DNA of 47,185 bases, taken from NCBI GenBank assembly GCA_018267725.1, contig JAFDXY010000004.1:1-47185 (forward strand). Direction: 5' to 3'. Source of the stretch: Bacteroidota bacterium (GTDB lineage: Bacteria; Bacteroidota; Bacteroidia; Chitinophagales; Chitinophagaceae). This document shows positions 34,952 to 42,875 of this stretch, one piece after another. Every line of letters starts with the position of its first letter. Within the stretch, counting starts at the first letter, position 1. A program made the translations under genes and the position numbers. Below the pieces are notes generated by a model, which made no database searches, had not been told where the DNA came from, and saw nothing but the letters and a program-made list of their open reading frames with translations.

Positions 34952-37411
34952 ATGAGAAAATTAGCAGTAATAGGTTTTTTGTTTATTCCTCTTTTTGTTT
35001 TTTCACAAAAAACAACTTTAAAAAATTCGGGAACAGTTGTTGGAAATGTGTTAGATGAAAAAGGTAAACCCGTTAGCGATGCTTCGGTTATTCTTTCAAT
35101 AAAAAATGATTCTCTTTTAAAATTTACACGCATTACAAATAATTTGGGTTCGTTTGATTTTAATAAACTTCCTTACGGCTATTACACACTTACCGTAAAG
35201 GCAATTAATTATGCCCAATATAGTATTGATAGTATTTACTTGCGTGAAGAAAGAAATGATTTTGTGTTGGGAGATATTACACTTAAAAACGCAGCTAATA
35301 ATTTAAATGAAGTAATTGTTTATGCCGAAAAACCATTAATTGAAAATAAAGACGATAAAATTATTTATAATGTTAACGAAAGCCCTTTAGCCAATGGTGC
35401 CAGTACTTTTGAGATGATGAAAAATATGCCGTTAATTAATATTGACCCCGATGGAACAATAAAATTAGCAGGCAAAGAACCTTTGATTTTAATGGATGAA
35501 AAACCAACCAATGTAAGTGGGCAAAACTTACAAGATTTATTAGAAAGTCTTCCTGCCAATGTGGTTGAGAAAGTAGAAATAATGCAAAACCCTCCGCCAG
35601 AATATGCAACCTACTCTGGTGGCGTAATAAATATTATAACTAAAAAAGGAAGAATAGGAACGTATAAAAAAGTTACTGTAAGTGCCGGTACCAGAGGCGA
35701 AGTAAGTGCCAATGCAAGTTATAGCTATCGCAGTAGTAAATTTAATATTAATGGTTATATTGGTTTTGGTGTTGCAAAAACTATTGGAAACTCTTATGCA
35801 CACAGACAAAATTTTTATGTAGATACTACACATCATATAGATTCTACTAACTTTTTTTATTCAGATGCTGCTTCGCAAAGCATTAACCACCGACCCGGTG
35901 GCAGAGTGCAGGCAGATTATGAATTTAATAAACACAATAGTATAAGTTTAGTTTATCAGAGCTATTATAATTTTTTCTCAAACTCAGGAAATGTTTTATA
36001 CCAAAATTTAGATAGTAATAAAAATATATATAAAGCAAGCACAAGGCAGAATGAAAATAATGGAACAGGCTACAGCCACAATGTTTCCGGTTCTTATTTA
36101 TGGAAAGGAGAGAAGCCGGTAGATAGATTGCAATTAATAGCAAGTTATAATTTAGGAAAGAATGATAATTTGAGAGATTTTTATCAGCAATATTTATTAT
36201 CCAACTTTCTTCCTTCAGGAATTGATTCTACTCAAAATCAATACACCGATAATTACTCTCATTCGTTTTATGCAAGAGCAGATTTTAATAAACATTTAAA
36301 TGATACTTCCAGCCTAATTTTTACAGGAGGTTCAACTATTTCAGCCAATAGTTATCACAACGTATTAAACACTTCTTATTTAAGAAAATCTGATACAACT
36401 TTTATTACCAATAATTTATTAAGCAACGATTTTTATTTTCGTCAAACCATCTTTACCATTCGTGGTGGTTTAATTTGGATACTGCCAAAAGACATTAGAT
36501 TAATTAGTAATGTGCAAGCAGAATATACACATACTGCTTTTCAATTTATAAAAGGAAACGTAAGTAATACCGCCAATGGCTATTGGAGAATATTGCCAAG
36601 TTTTACCATACGAAAACAATTTAATAAACAACTAAGCAGCACATTGGTTTTTAGAGAATCTATAAGAAGACCGGGTATTGTAGAATTGAATCCCAGCATA
36701 GATTACAGCGATCCTTACAATTTGCGTTTTGGTAACCCGTATATTGATCCTGCATTAACCGATAATTATGATGGAAGTATTTCGTACAATCAAAATAAAT
36801 TTAATATAGGTTTCTCTTTAGGTTATGGAAAAATAAAAGAAGTATTTAGCTCTATTCGTACATTAATTGATAGTGGTAAAACACAAACTACTTATCAAAA
36901 TATTTCTAATCAAGAAGAATACCATACCAATGCATGGATGGGCGTTTCTGTTAGCAAAAAAATACGCCTCAATATTAGTGGTGGTATGAATTATAATAGT
37001 TATAGCAGTAAAGTAAAACAACTATATAAATATATTAACGGAGGTTCTTATTATACAGCATTGAATTTTATTTATTCTCCCGATAATTTAACGGTTGTTC
37101 AATTAAACACTCGTTATAGCAGTTTTGCAAACCCACAAGGTAGAACAAGAAGTAATATAAATATGACGATGGGTGTGCAACGAAAATTTTTGAAGAAACA
37201 ACTTATTGTTGGTATTACAGCTATTGATCCATTCGGATTATTGAAGTACACAGGCTATACTGTTGCTCCTAATTTTATTATTGATAGTTATAGCACTACC
37301 AATACACAAAATTTTAGATTAGCTATTAGTTACCAAATAAGCACTTCTAAAATGAAAAGTAATTTAAGCAGTAAGCAAAAGCAAGATGCAATTAATAAAG
37401 CTGCTAACTAA
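34952..37411 (+). CDS. TonB-dependent receptor-like outer membrane protein (CarboxypepD_reg plus OMP_b-brl_3 type)
   Basis: This 819-residue outer-membrane protein has a signal peptide ending in VFSQ at about 19. A CarboxypepD_reg-like beta-sandwich follows (GTVVGNVLDEKGKPVSDASV to about residue 105), then a plug domain with LNEVIVYAEKPLIENKDDKI and VVEKVEIMQNPPPEY, and a C-terminal beta-barrel (about 230-819) with many alternating aromatic strands. It belongs to the receptor group whose barrel is classed as OMP_b-brl_3. Its ligand is unknown. No SusD partner follows, so a polysaccharide-uptake pair is not indicated. A TTATTTTG box lies about 10 bases before the start. Confidence 0.87.
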   Translation: MRKLAVIGFLFIPLFVFSQKTTLKNSGTVVGNVLDEKGKPVSDASVILSIKNDSLLKFTRITNNLGSFDFNKLPYGYYTLTVKAINYAQYSIDSIYLREERNDFVLGDITLKNAANNLNEVIVYAEKPLIENKDDKIIYNVNESPLANGASTFEMMKNMPLINIDPDGTIKLAGKEPLILMDEKPTNVSGQNLQDLLESLPANVVEKVEIMQNPPPEYATYSGGVINIITKKGRIGTYKKVTVSAGTRGEVSANASYSYRSSKFNINGYIGFGVAKTIGNSYAHRQNFYVDTTHHIDSTNFFYSDAASQSINHRPGGRVQADYEFNKHNSISLVYQSYYNFFSNSGNVLYQNLDSNKNIYKASTRQNENNGTGYSHNVSGSYLWKGEKPVDRLQLIASYNLGKNDNLRDFYQQYLLSNFLPSGIDSTQNQYTDNYSHSFYARADFNKHLNDTSSLIFTGGSTISANSYHNVLNTSYLRKSDTTFITNNLLSNDFYFRQTIFTIRGGLIWILPKDIRLISNVQAEYTHTAFQFIKGNVSNTANGYWRILPSFTIRKQFNKQLSSTLVFRESIRRPGIVELNPSIDYSDPYNLRFGNPYIDPALTDNYDGSISYNQNKFNIGFSLGYGKIKEVFSSIRTLIDSGKTQTTYQNISNQEEYHTNAWMGVSVSKKIRLNISGGMNYNSYSSKVKQLYKYINGGSYYTALNFIYSPDNLTVVQLNTRYSSFANPQGRTRSNINMTMGVQRKFLKKQLIVGITAIDPFGLLKYTGYTVAPNFIIDSYSTTNTQNFRLAISYQISTSKMKSNLSSKQKQDAINKAAN

Positions 37412-37437
37412 TTTTTGTTTTTTAAGTTAGCTGAATT

Positions 37438-37451
37438 ATGATGTATATCAG
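37438..37451. promoter_or_regulatory. FNR/Dnr-like box upstream of the nitrite-reductase operon
   Basis: ATGATGTATATCAG contains TGAT-N4-ATCA, the core of the FNR/Dnr consensus TTGAT-N4-ATCAA, with mismatches only at the outer base on each side. It lies about 125 bases upstream of the porin start codon and roughly 100 bases from the predicted transcription start. Confidence 0.45.
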
Positions 37452-37510
37452 TTTTTTTTATGATTCTTATACAAGTTAATGCCTTTTTGCCCTAATTATT
37501 AAAGATAATT

Positions 37511-37541
37511 TTGTCCTTAATTTTTCTCCATTATACTTTTG
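37511..37541 (+). promoter_or_regulatory. Promoter of the nitrite-reductase operon (TTG-N20-TACTTTTG)
   Basis: TTG at 37511-37513 and TACTTTTG at 37534-37541 are 20 bases apart and match the Bacteroidota promoter pattern exactly. The box ends 23 bases before the ATG at 37565, and this helps to reject the longer reading frame starting at 37511. A second box, TAATTTTG, lies at 37506-37513. Confidence 0.6.
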
Positions 37542-37564
37542 CCTCCGAATTAATAAAACTACTT

Positions 37565-38911
37565 ATGGAAGCTTTCCTGAAAACCAAAAAACTCTTATTT
37601 TTAGCAGTTGCATTTTTGTTGGTAAATAATGTTTTGGCACAAAAATCATCTGAAGAAGAAAATCAAATTTCAATATCGGCTCAAATAAGAACTCGTGCAG
37701 AATTTAGAGATGGAACTTTTCAACCATTACCTGCAAATGAAAATGCTGCGGCACTTGTAAGCCAACGAACCAGAGTTTCATTAAATTATCAATATAAAAA
37801 ATTATTCTCTTTACAAGTTTCTCCGCAAAGCATTACTGTTTGGGGGCAAGATGGTTTAACACAAAATGCAGCAACAAAAAACGGAGTAGCTTTTTTTGAA
37901 GCATGGGCTAAATTAAATCTTAGTGCTTCAAGTGCTTTGCAAATTGGTCGTCAAATTATTTCTTTAGATGATGAAAGATTTTTTGGAGAATTAGATTGGG
38001 TGCAAGGTGCAAGAGCTCATGATGCTGTTTCTTTTCAATTACAAAAACAAAAAATTACTTTTAAATCATTCATTGCTTATAATCAAAATTACAGAGAATT
38101 ATATAGTAGTAATTTAAATAATATATCAGGAACTTTATTTTCTTCAAAAGATGCTGCACCGTATAAATGGATGCAAACTGTTTGGGCAAAATATAATTTC
38201 AATAAACAAAATTCAATAAGTGTATTGGCAACTAATATTGGCTTTCAAAATGCTTTAAACGCTTTAGATTCTGCAAAAAATTATTTCTCACAAACAGTAG
38301 GTTTAAATTTCTTTCATGTAGGAGAGCAATGGAAATATAGTTTTTCAGGTTATTATCAATTAGGGCAAAATGCACAAGGCAAACAAACCAATGCTTATTT
38401 ATTTGCTTTTGCTGCCGATAAAAAAATTAATGCTAATTGGAATGTAGGATTAGGAACAGATATTGTAAGCGGTAATGATGTTGGTATAACTCTTAGTGGA
38501 AACAATAAATCATTTGTTCCTTATTTTGGCACAAACCATAAATTTTATGGAAGTATGGATTATTTTTATGCTGGAAACGCTCATAAAAATTCGGGGTTGA
38601 TGGATTTTTATTTTAAATCAGGGTATAAGCCAAATGCCAAATGGCTTTTAGGTTTTGCACTGCATCAATTTGTATCGCCTAATACATTGTTTGATGGAAG
38701 TAAAAATTTAAGCAGCAATTTAGGAGAGGAGTTTGATTTTGATTTTGCTTATTCATTACATAAATATGTTAAATTGATTGGCGGTTATTCAATGTATGCA
38801 ACTACTTCTTCCCTAAATTTTTTAAAGAGTGTTAATCCTGCTCATACAATTCAAAACTGGCTTTGGGTAAGTATTAATATTACGCCAAACATATTTAATT
38901 CAAAATATTAA
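37565..38911 (+). CDS. Alginate export family outer membrane porin
   Basis: The start is set at ATG 37565, where a signal peptide ([23 protein letters not shown]) begins; the longer frame from 37511 would run through the promoter. The 448-residue mature barrel has the motifs of the alginate-export family in Bacteroidota: [12 protein letters not shown] near the N-terminus, [13 protein letters not shown], and [25 protein letters not shown] near 125-150. The family name comes from AlgE, but here the protein is first in an operon with nirK, so it is more likely a porin for nitrite, nitrate or another small anion. That role is inference from context. Confidence 0.85.
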   Translation: MEAFLKTKKLLFLAVAFLLVNNVLAQKSSEEENQISISAQIRTRAEFRDGTFQPLPANENAAALVSQRTRVSLNYQYKKLFSLQVSPQSITVWGQDGLTQNAATKNGVAFFEAWAKLNLSASSALQIGRQIISLDDERFFGELDWVQGARAHDAVSFQLQKQKITFKSFIAYNQNYRELYSSNLNNISGTLFSSKDAAPYKWMQTVWAKYNFNKQNSISVLATNIGFQNALNALDSAKNYFSQTVGLNFFHVGEQWKYSFSGYYQLGQNAQGKQTNAYLFAFAADKKINANWNVGLGTDIVSGNDVGITLSGNNKSFVPYFGTNHKFYGSMDYFYAGNAHKNSGLMDFYFKSGYKPNAKWLLGFALHQFVSPNTLFDGSKNLSSNLGEEFDFDFAYSLHKYVKLIGGYSMYATTSSLNFLKSVNPAHTIQNWLWVSINITPNIFNSKY

Positions 38912-38937
38912 TTATTTTTTTAACAAAACAACAGATC

Positions 38938-39978
38938 ATGTCAAACAAACTAATCATCTCTGGCCTTATAATGGCACTTGTTTTTGGAGCTTGTAAAAAC
39001 AATTCTGATTCTTCTCATCAATCAGGAATAGATATGGTTGCAGAAGGTAAACCTGAAGTAGCAGAAGTTACGGCTGCACCAAAAGTTCCTGCTCCGGTAG
39101 GCAATCGTGGGCCTAAAAAATGGATAGTGAATCTTGAAACTTCAGAAATGGAAGGAATTATTGCCGATAGTATATCTTATACTTTTTGGGCATTTAATAA
39201 AACAGTACCAGGCAGTTTTATTCGTGTTAGGGTAGGAGATGAAGTAACACTAAATCTTAAAAACGATGCAAATAGTGTGTTGCCTCATAATATAGATTTA
39301 CATGCTGTAACAGGCCCAGGCGGTGGTGCGGTTGCATCAAGTGCAGCTCCGGGAAAAGAAACTTCATTTACTTTTAAAGCAATTAATCCAGGGTTATATG
39401 TTTATCATTGTGCTGCACCTCCGGTACCCATGCACATTGGTAATGGAATGTATGGTTTAATTTTAGTAGAACCTGCTGGTGGCTTGCCTAAAGTAGATAG
39501 AGAGTATTATATTATGCAAGGCGATTTTTATACAAAAGCATCTAAAATTAAAAAAGGTCTTTTTGAATTTGATAATGATAAAGCAGTTGCAGAAAACCCA
39601 GATTATGTTTTGTTCAACGGTAAAAAAGGTTCTTTGTTAGGAGCAAATATGTTAGAAGCAAAAGTTGGTGAAACTGTAAGACTTTTTGTTGGCAACGGTG
39701 GTCCTAATCTTACTTCTTCTTTTCATGTAATTGGTGAAATTTTTGATAACGTATATCTTGAAGGTGGCTCTACTGTAACTCATAATGTTCAAACTACTAT
39801 GATTCCTGCAGGTGGTGCTACAATTGTAGAATTTAAATGTGAAGTTCCCGGCGAATATGTTTTAGTTGATCACTCTTTATCAAGAGCATTTAATAAAGGT
39901 GCAATAGGAAAATTAAAAGTAACAGGAGATGCTAATCCAAAAGTATTTAAAGCAGGAGGAGCTGTAACTAAAGAATAA
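38938..39978 (+). CDS. nirK: Copper-containing nitrite reductase NirK, lipoprotein
   Basis: NirK reduces nitrite to nitric oxide in denitrification. The 346 residues hold two cupredoxin domains and all copper ligands: type 1 His117, Cys158, His166 and Met171 (in [18 protein letters not shown]), and type 2 His122 (NIDLH), His157 and His312 (VDHSLSRAF). The proton-relay Asp120 and His263 are also present. The signal ends in the lipobox GAC (Cys19), so the enzyme is anchored to a membrane, as AniA is in Neisseria. A low-complexity Val/Ala/Pro linker of about 30 residues follows. It is the second gene of the operon, 26 bases after the porin. Confidence 0.96.
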   Translation: MSNKLIISGLIMALVFGACKNNSDSSHQSGIDMVAEGKPEVAEVTAAPKVPAPVGNRGPKKWIVNLETSEMEGIIADSISYTFWAFNKTVPGSFIRVRVGDEVTLNLKNDANSVLPHNIDLHAVTGPGGGAVASSAAPGKETSFTFKAINPGLYVYHCAAPPVPMHIGNGMYGLILVEPAGGLPKVDREYYIMQGDFYTKASKIKKGLFEFDNDKAVAENPDYVLFNGKKGSLLGANMLEAKVGETVRLFVGNGGPNLTSSFHVIGEIFDNVYLEGGSTVTHNVQTTMIPAGGATIVEFKCEVPGEYVLVDHSLSRAFNKGAIGKLKVTGDANPKVFKAGGAVTKE

Positions 39979-39991
39979 TAAAAATAGAAAG

Positions 39992-40846
39992 ATGAAAGTA
40001 TTGAATTGTTTTAAAATTGTATTTATTGTTTTGCTTTTTTCTTGCAATAAAAAAAATGATGAACTACAAGTAAATTCTACAGATGTAACTAAAGCTAATT
40101 CAAATACTATTCATCCAATTTCTGCAGATGTTAAAATGGTTTATATTCCTGGTGGGGAGTATAAACCATTTTATGGTTCAGACGCTGTACTTACTAAAGT
40201 AGAACCTTTTTTAATTGATGAAAGAGCTGTAACCAACAGCGAATTTTTAGCATTTGTAAAAGCTAATCCAAAATGGAAAAAATCTAATATAAAAAAAATA
40301 TATGCAGATTCTACTTATCTAAGAGATTGGCAATCAGATACTGAATTACCTAAAAATGCAAAGCCAGATGCACCTGTATGTTTTGTATCTTGGTTTGCAG
40401 CAAAGGCTTTTGCACAAAGCGTTGGCAAAAGATTACCAACTTTAGACGAATGGGAATTTGTAGCAATGGCAGACGAAGTTTCTGCTAATGCAAGAACAAA
40501 ATCAGATTATTCTGATAATATCATCAATTTATATCTTCAAAAAAATAGGCAATACAATCAAGTAAAACAAAGTAAACCAAATTATTGGGGCGTTTATAAT
40601 GTGTTTGATTTAATTTGGGAATGGACAGATGATTTTAATTCTGTTCTTACCACCAATGATTCTCGTACAGGGCAATATGAAGATAAAAGTTTGTTTTGTG
40701 CAGGTAGTGCTACCAGTTCTACAGATATTTTAAATTATGCTGCATTTATGCGTTTTGCACTTCGTACTTCTTTAAAAGCAAATTACACTATTGCTAATTT
40801 AGGGTTTAGATGTGCAAAAGATACTATTATTATTAAAAATAAATAA
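39992..40846 (+). CDS. nirV: NirV-like SUMF1/formylglycine-generating-enzyme domain lipoprotein
   Basis: This 284-residue lipoprotein (lipobox Cys18 in LLFSC) carries a SUMF1-type domain with KMVYIPGGEYKPFYG near 47-60, FLIDERAVTNSEFLAFV near 75-91, SWFAAKAFAQSVGKRLPTLDEWEF near 133-156, and a late NLGFRCAK. Members next to nirK are called NirV; their exact function is not settled. The catalytic cysteine pair of true formylglycine-generating enzymes is not visible, so a sulfatase-activating role is unlikely. It starts 13 bases after nirK and ends one base before the sco gene, so all three are tightly coupled. Confidence 0.82.
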   Translation: MKVLNCFKIVFIVLLFSCNKKNDELQVNSTDVTKANSNTIHPISADVKMVYIPGGEYKPFYGSDAVLTKVEPFLIDERAVTNSEFLAFVKANPKWKKSNIKKIYADSTYLRDWQSDTELPKNAKPDAPVCFVSWFAAKAFAQSVGKRLPTLDEWEFVAMADEVSANARTKSDYSDNIINLYLQKNRQYNQVKQSKPNYWGVYNVFDLIWEWTDDFNSVLTTNDSRTGQYEDKSLFCAGSATSSTDILNYAAFMRFALRTSLKANYTIANLGFRCAKDTIIIKNK

Positions 40847-40847
40847 T

Positions 40848-41423
40848 ATGAAATATATTAGCTATTTATTTTTTTCGGTTGTATTGTTTGCTTCTTGTAA
40901 AGAAAAAAAACAAAAAGCAGCAGAGCTTCCATCAGATTCTATTTTTAATCTTACATCAAACTGGAAAAATCAAAACAACGATTCTCTGCAACTAAAAAAA
41001 TTACAAGGTAAAACTTTAGTAGTAGTAATGATTTATACATCTTGCAAATCTGCTTGTCCAATTTTAGTTTCAAAAATGAAAAACATTGAATCTAAAATAA
41101 GTAGAAATGATATTAATAATGTTTCTTTAGTATTAGTATCTATTGATCCTAAAACCGATACACCGCAACGATTAAAAGAGTTTGCAAAAGATAATAAAAT
41201 GGATGCCCCACAATGGATGTTTTTAACTTCTAACGAAGGAGCAACACAAGAGTTTGCTAATGTTCTTTCAATGAAATATAAAAAAATATCTCCAATTGAA
41301 TTTTCTCATTCAAACATTATTAGTGTGTTTAATGCAAACGGAGAATTAGTAAGCCAAGAAGAAGGAGCAATAGATGTAGATAAAGTGGCTAAAACAGTAC
41401 ACGAAACGGTACAAAATAGTTAA
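40848..41423 (+). CDS. SCO1/SenC family copper chaperone, lipoprotein
   Basis: The start is set at ATG 40848, one base after the nirV stop; an upstream in-frame start at 40812 would overlap nirV and lack a signal at its N-terminus. MKYISYLFFSVVLFASC is a lipoprotein signal with Cys17. The thioredoxin-like domain carries the copper site: CKSAC (Cys66, Cys70) and His154 in FSHSN. SIDPKTDTPQRLKEFA is the SCO family motif. The protein probably loads copper into NirK, whose sites need it, rather than into cytochrome oxidase; this follows from its place in the operon. Confidence 0.9.
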   Translation: MKYISYLFFSVVLFASCKEKKQKAAELPSDSIFNLTSNWKNQNNDSLQLKKLQGKTLVVVMIYTSCKSACPILVSKMKNIESKISRNDINNVSLVLVSIDPKTDTPQRLKEFAKDNKMDAPQWMFLTSNEGATQEFANVLSMKYKKISPIEFSHSNIISVFNANGELVSQEEGAIDVDKVAKTVHETVQNS

Positions 41424-41461
41424 TGATTATTTATTTCGTTTATGCAGTAAAATAAAATATC

Positions 41462-41908
41462 ATGTTTTCAAAATCTACGGAATATGCTTTAAGAGCAACT
41501 ATTTATATTGCACGCCAATCATCTATTCATAAAAAAGTAAGCATACAAGAAATTGCAGAAGGCATTGGTGCCCCTAAACATTTTACTGCAAAAATTTTGC
41601 AGCAACTTTCAAACAAAAATGCTCAAATAGTATCATCAATTTCCGGGCCTTCGGGAGGTTTTTATATTACAGAAGAAGCAAGTAAAAAACCAATTTATAT
41701 TGTTGTTGAAGCAATGGGAGAAAATACGGTTATAGAAAGTTGTGTATTAGGCTTACCTAATTGTAATGATGCTACACCTTGCTCTATGCATAAATCTTAC
41801 AAAGGCATTAAAAAAGAATTATTAGGTATGTTTAAAAACAGAACAATTAATGAAGTTGCAAATTCAAAAGATTGTTTAACGCCTGTGTATTTTAATCGTA
41901 ATAAATAA
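41462..41908 (+). CDS. Rrf2 family Fe-S transcriptional regulator (NsrR-like)
   Basis: This 148-residue regulator has an N-terminal winged helix (STEYALRATIYIARQ, SIQEIAEGIGAPKHFTAKILQQL, SGPSGGFYIT) and three cysteines at 94, 101 and 107, spaced C-x6-C-x5-C, to hold a Fe-S cluster. NsrR and IscR have C-x5-C-x5-C, so the spacing is close but one longer. It lies 38 bases after sco at the end of the nirK group. That position suggests a sensor of NO produced by NirK, controlling the operon or its own detoxification genes. It could alternatively be an Fe-S homeostasis regulator. Confidence 0.85.
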   Translation: MFSKSTEYALRATIYIARQSSIHKKVSIQEIAEGIGAPKHFTAKILQQLSNKNAQIVSSISGPSGGFYITEEASKKPIYIVVEAMGENTVIESCVLGLPNCNDATPCSMHKSYKGIKKELLGMFKNRTINEVANSKDCLTPVYFNRNK

Positions 41909-41915
41909 TTATTAT

Positions 41916-42509
41916 TTAATATTGGTTTAAATTTGCAATTCTGTTAATGTATTTTCCAATCATATCAAACTCAATGTTTACAGTACTTTCAGGCTCAATA
42001 GTTTTAATATTTGTATGCTCAAAAGTGTAAGGTATAATAGCAACTGCAAAACTATTATTGCTAACGTTAAAACAAGTAAGGCTTATGCCGTTTACGGTTA
42101 TAGAGCCTTTTTCAATAACTAAAGAGGCAAATTTTTTATCAAACTCAAAAACATATTCCCAACTCCCTTCAATTTGTTTTTTATAAATGCATTTTGCTGT
42201 TGTATCTACATGCCCTTGCACAATATGCCCGTCAAGTCTGCCATTCATTTGCATACATCTTTCAATATTCACCCAATCATTTTCTTTTAAACTTCCTAAA
42301 TTGGTTTTTAATAAAGTTTCTTCAATGGCAGTAACGCAATGTAAATTATTGTCAATTTTTTCAACTGTTAAGCAAACACCATTGTGGGCAAGGCTTTGAT
42401 CAACTTTTAATTCATTTACAATAGAAGAATCAATCCAAAAAGTTTTATTACTTCCGTTGGTTTCAATTTTTTTTATAACTGCTAAAGTTTCAATAATACC
42501 TGTAAACAT
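41916..42509 (-). CDS. ribE: Riboflavin synthase alpha chain
   Basis: Riboflavin synthase dismutates two 6,7-dimethyl-8-ribityllumazine molecules to riboflavin. The 197-residue protein has the two repeated lumazine-binding barrels: MFTGIIE at the start, LAHNGVCLTVEK and GRLDGHIVQGHVDTTAK in repeat 1 and the boundary, and KGSITVNGISLTCFNV in repeat 2. A His-Val pair in GHVDT and the N-terminal FTG loop are active-site features. It is a single leftward gene, convergent with the Rrf2 gene (7-base gap) and divergent from rpsU. It is not part of a rib cluster. Confidence 0.94.
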   Translation of the reverse strand: MFTGIIETLAVIKKIETNGSNKTFWIDSSIVNELKVDQSLAHNGVCLTVEKIDNNLHCVTAIEETLLKTNLGSLKENDWVNIERCMQMNGRLDGHIVQGHVDTTAKCIYKKQIEGSWEYVFEFDKKFASLVIEKGSITVNGISLTCFNVSNNSFAVAIIPYTFEHTNIKTIEPESTVNIEFDMIGKYINRIANLNQY

Positions 42510-42550
42510 GGCTGCAATTTAATTGAAACTAAGTTGCTGTAATTTGATAT

Positions 42551-42580
42551 TTGGAAATTTGCTGCATACTATTATCTTTG
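42551..42580 (+). promoter_or_regulatory. rpsU promoter (TTG-N19-TATCTTTG)
   Basis: TTG at 42551-42553, a 19-base spacer and TATCTTTG at 42573-42580 match the Bacteroidota consensus exactly. It is the best promoter in the window. The -33 part sits in an AATTTG-rich stretch with weak seven-base periodicity. Confidence 0.75.
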
Positions 42581-42596
42581 CAGCCATTTATTCATC

Positions 42597-42605
42597 AAAG
42601 GAGGT
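42597..42605 (+). promoter_or_regulatory. Strong Shine-Dalgarno of rpsU (AAAGGAGGT)
   Basis: AAAGGAGGT matches the full anti-Shine-Dalgarno of 16S rRNA and sits 9 bases before the ATG at 42615. It is the only such site I see in front of a gene in this window, where other genes have A- or T-rich leaders. Confidence 0.85.
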
Positions 42606-42614
42606 ATAATTATC

Positions 42615-42812
42615 ATGCTAATCATCGATTCAAAAGATTGCGAAAACATTGACAAGGCTTTAAAGAAGTATAAAAAGAAGTTTGAAAAAAGCAAAACTTT
42701 ATTGCAATTAAGAGAGCGTCAAACTTTTACAAAACCTTCGGTTAAACGTCGTGGAGAAGTTTTAAAAGCAGTTTACAAGCAACAATTGGCAAGTGGAAAA
42801 ATTGAAGAATAG
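42615..42812 (+). CDS. rpsU: 30S ribosomal protein bS21
   Basis: bS21 (65 aa) is a small basic protein near the 3' end of 16S rRNA. The sequence has the standard pattern: a short N-terminal strand (MLIIDSKDCENIDKALKKYKKKFEK), RERQTFTKPSVKRRGEVLKAVYKQQ and an acidic end. In Flavobacterium, bS21 together with bS6 and bS18 covers the anti-Shine-Dalgarno, and rpsU keeps a strong SD that is read mainly by ribosomes lacking bS21. The same SD is present here at 42597, so autoregulation is likely. A terminator follows at 42840 and the xerC/D gene starts at its end. Confidence 0.95.
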   Translation: MLIIDSKDCENIDKALKKYKKKFEKSKTLLQLRERQTFTKPSVKRRGEVLKAVYKQQLASGKIEE

Positions 42813-42839
42813 TTAATAATTATTCCCAATTAATATTTT

Positions 42840-42875
42840 AAGTAGCCCTTTATATAACTTAGGGCTACTTTTTTT
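42840..42875 (+). terminator. rpsU terminator abutting the xerC/D start
   Basis: AAGTAGCCCT (42840-42849) pairs perfectly with AGGGCTACTT (42861-42870) and is followed by five further Ts. The next bases are the ATG of the recombinase gene at 42876. Confidence 0.85.

Noticed and set aside
37511..37564. TTG start for the porin gene
   Set aside because: This stretch holds the promoter elements and would place 18 residues ahead of the signal peptide; the ATG at 37565 fits better.
40137..40846. Active formylglycine-generating enzyme
   Set aside because: No catalytic cysteine pair is visible and no sulfatase gene is nearby; the nirK context fits NirV.
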